DNA of 64,000 nt from Capsicum annuum (taxonomy: Eukaryota; Streptophyta; Magnoliopsida; Solanales; Solanaceae). The notes under the pieces were generated by a model, which saw only the letters and a program-made list of their open reading frames with translations, searched no databases and was not told where the DNA came from. A program made the position numbers and the translations under genes. The stretch lies in the NCBI RefSeq assembly GCF_002878395.1, contig NC_061120.1, positions 95,709,583 through 95,773,582 on the forward strand, written 5' to 3'. Of this stretch, positions 57,865 through 64,000 are shown piece after piece (the first letter of the stretch is position 1; each line of letters begins with the position of its first letter).

Positions 57865-57872
57865 TATATAAT
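57865..57872 (+). promoter_or_regulatory. Candidate TATA box in J 5' LTR
   Basis: TATATAAT about 570 bases into the LTR, after the GGCGCC word array and about 150 bases before the donor-like AAG|GTATG. Position matches the TATA-like sites of G and S. Confidence 0.4.
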
Positions 57873-58017
57873 TTCTAAACATATTACAACCCTATTACCA
57901 TCTCAAAGCTTATCATCCAAGAGCACTAAAAGAGAAAAACAACTAGGGTTACGTAACTAAGCTTGAAGATCCAATTTCAAGGAAATTCCTCCGTCAATCA
58001 TCAAGAATCTTCCTTCT

Positions 58018-58058
58018 AAGGTATGCGTGTGTTGATTCATGGACTCCTTTCGTCCATG
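58018..58058 (+). promoter_or_regulatory. Splice-donor-like site and stem-loop in J 5' LTR
   Basis: AAG|GTATG at 58018-58025. At 58038-58058 CATGGAC and GTCCATG pair perfectly around the loop TCCTTTC. An acceptor-like TTCTCTTATTCCAG ends at 60044, three bases before the gag ATG. The predicted intron (about 58021-60044, 2.0 kb) would remove the rest of the LTR and the PBS from gag mRNA. Inference only. Confidence 0.42.
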
Positions 58059-59828
58059 AAGCTCAGGAACCATCGTCTAAATTTTGTATCATGATGTTTA
58101 TGTTGTTGGTGGTTGATGTTCATGTGGTTGGAGTTTGATGATGCCTAAGATGGGATCTTTGAATGTTTATTGTGAGGATATGGTGGTATTTAACGTATAA
58201 ATATGTGAAATTAGTGTTTGAATATTTGTAATCTCGATGAATCCACCTATGCCTAAGATGTGCATTTAAGGTGTTTTTGAAAATACCTTAGGGAATAGAA
58301 ATCATGCTTTTATGACATAATAAGTCCTAAATGACTATTCCATGTTCTAAGTTTATGTTCAACGTGATCCCCATGCTATTGTCTTGAATTGAAGAAGTTG
58401 TATGAGAGGCTCATGATATTGTTGTGATATGGAATGACCATGTTATTGAAGCCATGCAAGTATATTCATGTTGTGTGCATTCCCGATCATATGATAGTTT
58501 GTTGAGAATCATTCTTATTATGAAAGCCTTACTTATTATATTGTGAATTATGGACTCAAATCTTGTGATCAAGTCATTTTATGTGTGTCAGTTTCCTACT
58601 ATCGAGTCCTAAGGGTACTTGTACCAGAAAACTATAGTTGTGTGCCTACAGCCATGTCATGTTTCACAATATCCGAACTCAAGCTATGATTCCATAGACT
58701 TTAGTTAGTCATGTGACTCAGGAAAACCTCATGATCTTAGTTAGTTGTCAGATATCAATAATATTCTTCCAGTCAATGGAATTCTATAAGATTAAGTCAT
58801 GCACAGTCAGTTATTCATGTCCAGTCCTTCTAGATAGGAGTAGAGGTTAGCACCCAGTGAACCCAAGGATGGGAACTCACCCGCCAGTTCAGGGTGTGAT
58901 TCTTAGTAGTCATCCTTGTGTTCCAGAACTACATAGCCAGCGTAGGTTGAGTCATCTTAACCCGTCAGAATAGGGTTGGTGAGGTGGCTTAACCCATCAG
59001 TTTAGGGTTCCTACTATTCTCATTGAGTACCTGTCAGATAAGGGTCACTCATAGGCTGTCCTTACCTGTGGTACGATATTAACACCCCTCCAGCTGGCGT
59101 AGAGATTGGAGACCAACTTAGCCATAACAGCATACATGGGGCATGTCGGCTAAACATTACTTCCCACAGTTTCAGTAGCATTCATGACAGTTATCAGTAA
59201 ACCATGCATTAGCTTACACGCCGTGCTATCACATATTTACGGTCCTAGTTTCTATATATGTATGTTTGCACTCCCACGTTCATATCAGTCAGCCAGTGTT
59301 GTTCATGCATGAAACCCTTTATGTTTATCCTACCTTCCTCATATACTAAGTACTTCAGTTATACTGACGCATTTGTGCTATGGTGCTTTCTTTTCATGTT
59401 ACACCATAGGTTTCGAGACACAAACTCTAGCCCAGCAGTAGCAGTAGCATTCCAGTCGCAGAGACACAGTGAGTAATCATTGATTCAAGGACAATATGAT
59501 TTGATACATTTATTTATTTCTTCAGTTCAGTTTTATGGAGTAAGTTGGAGACATGTTCCTTCAACTCCTTATTCAAATAGTTTAGAGGCTTTCAGATTTA
59601 CGTTCAGATTTATGCTCATACTTTGCTTTCAGATTGAGTTGTTTTGGGTATTTTCACCCACATGATTTTATGCAGTTGAACCTTATGGCCTTATAGTTCT
59701 ATGTAATCCACATTATTATATCATGATTTGCAGTATACAGGTTCAAATATCAGTCATGGGTTAGCTTGTGGCCCCTCGGGGTCATGAGCACCGTGTAGCA
59801 TTCTGGTTCAGTGAATCGGGGTGTTACA

Positions 59829-59852
59829 AACTTAGTATCAGAGCCTAAGGTT
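59829..59852 (+). other. Primer binding site of element J
   Basis: AACTTAGTATCAGAGCCTAA, one change from TGGTATCAGAGC, directly after the LTR. The leader has TCTAGTAGAGTCTTG and the hairpin GGTGTG-TTG-CACGCC at 59905-59919. Confidence 0.9.
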
Positions 59853-60047
59853 CAATAGAGTCCTAGGAATTTTGAAAGCCGCATCTAGTAGAGTCTTGTA
59901 CATGGGTGTGTTGCACGCCACATTTATGTGCAGGAGGCTATAAGATGTTTTAGGAACAGCCCCTTTTCTTCATTATTAACGTCATTCTATTGAGCATAAT
60001 CACAATTTAAACTCTCAGTCTAGTCCATTCTTCTCTTATTCCAGACC

Positions 60048-60341
60048 ATGGCCCCAAAGAGAAAAAACCGGCCAGCTCCTCAGCCTAAAGATCCTTTGGG
60101 CGAACATGTTTCCCATGCAGAGTTTAGAGCTGTATTTACCACACTTGCTCAGTCCATGGATGCACAGAATGAATGGCCACCATTCATTCCAGCCAATCCA
60201 GTGGACAATCCCAAAGAGGCTAGGGTTTGGGACCTCACCCGGATGAACCCTTCATCTTTCCATGGGTCTAAGTCTGATGAGGACCCTCAGGAGTTCATTG
60301 ACCAAGTCCAAAAGGTCATTGACATCATGGTGTTACAAACT
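60048..60341 (+). pseudogene. gag: Truncated Gag of element J
   Basis: ATG at 60048 in good context (ACCATGG) after a pyrimidine tract. The frame is open for 98 codons: MAPKRKNRPAPQPKDPL, VSHAEFRAVFTTLAQSM, DAQNEWPPFIPANPVDN and MNPSSFHGSKSDEDPQEFID. It ends at DIMVLQT by a deletion that fuses gag to the end of the protease. Capsid core, zinc knuckle and protease active site are all lost, about a normal 1.2 kb or so. Confidence 0.88.
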
Positions 60342-61450
60342 TAGTGGAGTTAGAGATGACTGATTGTGATGTCATTCTCAGCATGGATTGGTTTTATTCC
60401 TGCTATGCCATAGGATAGTTCAGTTTCAGTTCTCGAATGGGACCATCCTAGAGTGGAAGGGTAGCATTTCAGCATTCAGGGGTCAACTTATTTCCTATCT
60501 TCGAGCAAGGAAAATGATTTCTAAGGGGTGTGTGTATAATGTCGTGCATGTTAAAGATTCCAGTTCTAAATCTCCCAGCCTTGAAAAAGTCCCTGTTGTT
60601 AATGAATACTCAGATGTCTTTCCTGAAAATCTTCTAGGCATTCCTCCCGAAAGGGAAATAGACTTCGGCATAGACCTTCTTCTGGATACTCAACCTATTT
60701 CTATTCCACCATATAGAATGGCACCAGCAAAACTCAAGGAACTGAAAGATCAGTTGAAGGATCTCTTAGATAAGGGATTCATCAGACCCATCATTTCCCC
60801 ATGGGGTACGCCAGTGTTATTCATGCACAAGAAAGATAGTTCTCTCAAGATGTTTATTGATTACCATCAACTCCATAAGGTCAAAGTCAACAACAGATAT
60901 CCTCGACCAACTTCAGGGTGCTAGTTACTTCTCCAAGATAGACCTCAGATCAAGCTATCATCAGCTCAGAATTAGAGAATATGATATTCCAAAGATATCT
61001 TTCCATACTCGGTATGGTCACTTCGAATTTTAAGTCATGTCATTTGGTCTTACCAATGACCCTGCACCTTTTATGGACTTCATGAACTGTGTATTCAAGC
61101 AGTACTTAGACATATTTGTCATAGTCTTTATAGATGATATTCTGGTCTATTCTCGCACAGAGCGTGATCATGTAAACCATCTCAGGATTGTTTTTCAAAC
61201 TCTCAGGGATCACCAGTTATTTGCTAAGTTCAGCAAGTGCGAATTTTTGCTAAGATCAGTAGCATTCCTTGGCCATATTATTTCCAATGATGGAACTAGA
61301 GTAGATCCTCAGAAAATCGAGGTTGTAAGAAACTGGTCCAGACCTATATCTCCATCAAATATTAGGAGTTTCTTGGGTTTCTCTGGCTATTACAGATGGT
61401 TTGTTGAGGGATTTTCTTCTATTTCATTTCCCATGTCTAGATTGACTTAG
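60342..61450 (+). pseudogene. pol: Protease end and RT of element J
   Basis: The protease end [17 protein letters not shown] opens at the deletion junction. The linker and RT N-terminus are open at 60388-60924: [88 protein letters not shown] short deletion and shift near 60900-61030 removes the [11 protein letters not shown] stretch in part. The palm is open at 61037-61450 with FIDDILVYS intact at 61127-61138 and [36 protein letters not shown]. Confidence 0.88.
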
Positions 61451-62110
61451 AAGAAGATTAAGTTTCAGTGGTCAGATTCATGCGAGAAGAGCTTTCAAGA
61501 GTTGAAGACTCGACTCACCTCATCTCCAGTTCTAGCTATTCCAGATGGTTTTGTAGTCTATTGTGATACATCCAGAGTAGGTTTAGGTTGTGTCCTCATG
61601 CAGCATGGTAAGGTCATAGCCTACGCCTCCAGACAGTTATAGCCACATGAGAAGAATTATCCTACTCATGATCTTGAGTTAGCAGCGGTAGTTTTTGCCT
61701 TAAAGATTTGAAGGCATTATCTCTATGGAGATCATGTAGATGTCTTCACAAACCATAAAATCCTCCAGTATGTTTTTTCCCAGAAAGATCTCAATCGTCA
61801 CCAGAGAAGGTGGTTCAAGCTCTTGAAGAATTACGACATAAGTATTCTTTATCATTCGAGAAAGGCCAATGTTATGGCCAATGCTCTCAGTCGACTCTCC
61901 ATGGGTAGTATTTCTGACATTGATGATAGTATGAAAAAGATGGCTCAGGAGATCCATCAGCTTGCCAGACTAGGCGTTTGCTTAGTCGATTCTTCAGAGA
62001 GTGGTGTATGTATTCATAGTAGTTCAGAGTCATCTCTAGTTTCTGAGGTAAAAGAGAAACAAGACAGGGATCCTAGCCTTGTCAAGCTCAAAGAGTCTGT
62101 TCAGAATTAG
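61451..62110 (+). pseudogene. pol: RNase H and linker of element J
   Basis: Continues FQWSDSCEKSFQELKTRL, VVYCDTSRVGLGCVLMQHG (alanine of YxDAS is threonine), KVIAYASRQL, then TAG at the glutamine before [21 protein letters not shown] stands where tryptophan is expected in [31 protein letters not shown] and ANALSRLSMGSISDI finish the domain. Both stops are single-base changes from CAG and TGG. Confidence 0.85.
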
Positions 62111-62149
62111 AAAGTCGAGGTTTTCTCCCAAGGAGGAGATGGTGTTCTT

Positions 62150-63010
62150 CGTTGTCAGGGTCGTCAATGTATTCCAGGTGTAGATGAATTGAGGTAGCAA
62201 ATTTTTGCAGAAGCGTATGGTGCGTGATACTTTATTTATCCAGGGGCCACTAAGATATACCGCAACATGCGAGAGATCTTTTGGTGGAGTGGGAGGAATA
62301 AAGATATTGCAGAGTTTGTGGCTAAGTGCTCTACATGTCAGCAGGTTAAGATAGAGCATCAGAAACCTAGTGGTTCCAAGAAAGAGTTCACCATTCCTAC
62401 TTGGAAGTTGGAAGAAGTTAACATGGACTTCATGATGGGTTTGCCTAGAACTCGTCATCAGCATGATTCAGTCTGGGTCATTATAGATAGAATGACCAAG
62501 TAAGCTCATTTCCTTCCTGTTCATACTTCTTATTCCACTGAAGATTATGCCAAACTCTATATCAGTGAGTTAGTCAGGTTACGCGGTGTTTCACTATCTA
62601 TCACCTCCGACAGAGGTACCCAGTTCACTTCTCAATTTTGCAAAGCATTCTAAAAGGGTCTCGGTATCCAAGTCCATCTCAGCATAGCATTTCATCCTCA
62701 GACAGATGGTTAAGCAGAGAGGACCATTCAGACTCTTGAAGATATGCTAAGGGCGTATGCAATTGACTTCAAGGGAAGTAGGGATGACCACTTGCTTTTG
62801 ATTGAGTTTGTATACAATAATAGCTATCATTCTAGTATTTAGATAGCTCCATTCAAAGCTCTCTATGGTAGGAGATATAGATCTTCGATTGGTTGGTTTG
62901 AAGTTAGTGAGGCCTCGATCATAGGTCCTGACTTAGTATTCGACGCCTTAGAGAAAGTTCAGTTGATTAGAGAGAGACTCTGGACTGCTCAGAGCCGATA
63001 GAAATCCTAT
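62150..63010 (+). pseudogene. pol: Integrase of element J
   Basis: The HHCC domain lies at about 62210-62350, with EFVAKCSTCQQVKIEHQKP keeping the cysteine pair; the first histidine part is damaged. Core: VNMDFMMGLPRTRHQHDSVW, VIIDRMTK (then a stop), HFLPVHTSYSTEDYAKLY, LSITSDRGTQFTSQF (aspartate kept), FHPQTDG then TAA for glutamine, [13 protein letters not shown] (glutamate kept) and YNNSYHSSI. Four stops arise at glutamine- or serine-type codons. LYGRRYRSSIGWFEV ends the core near 62900. Confidence 0.85.
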
Positions 63011-63470
63011 CCAGATATTCGTAGAAAGGATCTCGAGTTTGAGGTAAATGACTATTTCTATCTTATGATCTCTCTCATGAAGGGAGTGAAGAGGTTCAGC
63101 AAGAAAGGGAAATTCAGTCCCTGGTATGTCGGTCCCTTCAGAATTCTTTGTCGCTTCTACAAGGTAGCTTATGAGCTTGAGTTGCCTTCAGATCTAGCCT
63201 CAGTACATCCATTCTTCCATGTCTCTTTACTAAAGAAGTGCATAGGTGACCCAGCAGTTGTTGTCCCTATTCAGAGCATCGACATTCAGAACAGCCTTCT
63301 TATGAAGAGATTCCAGTCGAAATCTTAGATTATCAAACTCGTAGATTAAGGAATAAAGAAGTCCCTCTAGTCAAGGTTCTTTTGGCGAAATCAGTCTCAT
63401 GAGGGAGCTACTTGGGAAGCAGAAGCAGATATGCATACCAAGTATCCTCACCTCTTCCCCGCCAATTCAG
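63011..63470 (+). pseudogene. pol: Integrase C-terminal domain and chromodomain tail of element J
   Basis: Open frame 63065-63328: [58 protein letters not shown] shift after 63300 leads to [20 protein letters not shown] and, after another shift near 63390, GATWEAEADMHTKYPHLFP in the reconstructed order of frames. This tail is typical of chromoviruses. Stops do not occur in the open part. Confidence 0.83.
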
Positions 63471-63721
63471 ATCAAGCTCAAGGTAACATTTCTCGTTAAT
63501 CTTATTCAATTTTACGTTCATGTTTCCAGTATAAACTTGGTACCTATTAACCGTTTCATACTCAGTCATTCATTCATGTGTCAGTTGTCCGTGCATCAAA
63601 TATGCATGAGTTCAGTATGTTTAGCATATCAGTCATGAGAACAAGTTTTAGTTCTTCATATTCTGTTCAGGTTCTATTATCTTGTATCCCTTTTCAGTAA
63701 ATTCTCATTTGAGGACGAATA

Positions 63722-63739
63722 TTCCCAAGGGGGAGATAT
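63722..63739 (+). other. Polypurine tract of element J
   Basis: CCAAGGGGGAGATAT, preceded by GAGGACGAATATTC, sits immediately before the 3' LTR TGTAATACCCC. Confidence 0.92.
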
Positions 63740-64000
63740 TGTAATACCCCACATATTTCTATGCTAGGAAGTGAATAAGTATTCCGACGTATGAAATCTC
63801 CTATCCTGTGATTCATAGTTGAGTACATGACTTACAATGAATATCCTAGTGATAGGATAGTTTATGATGCATTAAGCATGTTCATATTAGTCACTTAAGG
63901 TAATACAAGCTAAGAGTTTTTGAATCCATTAAGTTTTAGTGTTTGATTTTACAAGGGTCATATTTGAACGAGTATAACTAGATTTTATGCTGGTATTTAA
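63740..64000 (+). repeat. 3' LTR of element J (cut by window end)
   Basis: Matches 57295-57554 with few differences: CTAGGAAGTGAATA, TGAAATCTCCTATCCT and AAGCTAAGAGTTTTTGAATC are shared. The similarity here is visibly higher than between the LTR pairs of G, K or E, so J is the youngest full element in the window. Confidence 0.93.

Larger units (their letters stand above)
57295..59828 (+). repeat. 5' LTR of element J
   Basis: 2534 bases, TGCAATACTCC to GGGTGTTACA. Holds two near-identical GATTGGTTAGGCGCC words and a related CTTGGGCGCCACC (57680-57765), TATATAAT at 57865-57872, AAG|GTATG at 58018-58025 with a perfect stem-loop after it, and the CATGGGTTAGCTTGTGGCCC end block shared with G and S. 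Confidence 0.92.
57295..64000 (+). mobile_element. Element J, best-preserved element (3' end off the window)
   Basis: 5' LTR 57295-59828, PBS, body to 63739, and 3' LTR from 63740 running off the window. The 260 visible bases of the 3' LTR closely match 57295-57554. The gag is reduced to its N-terminus by a deletion; RT, RNase H, integrase and chromodomain are all present but hold stops. The target duplication cannot be checked because the right end is outside. Confidence 0.92.

Noticed and set aside
1..64000. An undescribed defence, biosynthetic or other multi-gene system
   Set aside because: Every coding block I can read is Ty3/gypsy Gag-Pol. No other gene families or operon-like clusters are present.

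Overview
The window is plant nuclear DNA made almost entirely of decayed LTR retrotransposons of the Ty3/gypsy superfamily. Every recognisable coding piece belongs to Gag, protease, reverse transcriptase (RT), RNase H, integrase (INT) or the C-terminal chromodomain region. All PBS sites resemble the complement of plant initiator tRNA-Met (TGGTATCAGAGC-like), and 3' LTRs start TGTAA-like behind a G-rich polypurine tract. Protein style, 2-2.8 kb LTRs and the C-terminal EATWEAE-type motif fit Del/Tekay-like chromoviruses. The flavour suggests a dicot, probably Solanaceae; that is inference from recalled family resemblance. I see no intact host gene, tRNA, rRNA or CRISPR, and no element that still looks able to move by itself.

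Layout, with element letters used below. Element A (+): partial 5' LTR 1-1169, body 1170-5456, 3' LTR 5457-6474 continued at 15322-16859. Element K (-), 6475-15316, sits inside that 3' LTR between GGCAT target duplications. A itself lies in the integrase of element L (+): INT 16865-17940, a complete LTR 17944-20129, then PBS and gag-protease-RT start 20130-22745. One L LTR thus lies between two bodies, as in a tandem dimer. From about 22750 to beyond the window end everything appears to lie in or beside element I (-), whose LTRs are of the L family (22750-23510 + 55690-56114, and probably 56628-57294).

Inside I is element E (-), LTRs 23511-26268 and 53134-55689. Inside E is element H (+), 26412 to about 51215. 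H gag is split by element G (+), 27800-40653, with AGTTT duplications. The 3' LTR of G is split by a solo LTR S, 37865-40289, with CAGCA duplications. H is also split near the RT/RNase H boundary by element D (-), 42815-50972. This gives a five-deep nest: I > E > H > G > S. Element J (+), the least decayed, has its 5' LTR at 57295-59828, body 59829-63739 and the start of its 3' LTR at 63740, running off the window.

The protein-coding remnants once worked as a Gag-Pol unit: Gag packages RNA, protease matures the polyprotein, RT/RNase H makes cDNA from the tRNA-Met primer, integrase inserts it, and a chromodomain may steer it to heterochromatin. All copies carry stops, frameshifts or large deletions. 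The most interesting signals are non-coding: a distinct array of short repeated or palindromic words in each LTR family, a conserved leader hairpin after the PBS, a splice-donor-like AAG|GTATG in the LTRs paired with acceptor-like sites just before gag, and several insertions dated relative to each other by target-site duplications.
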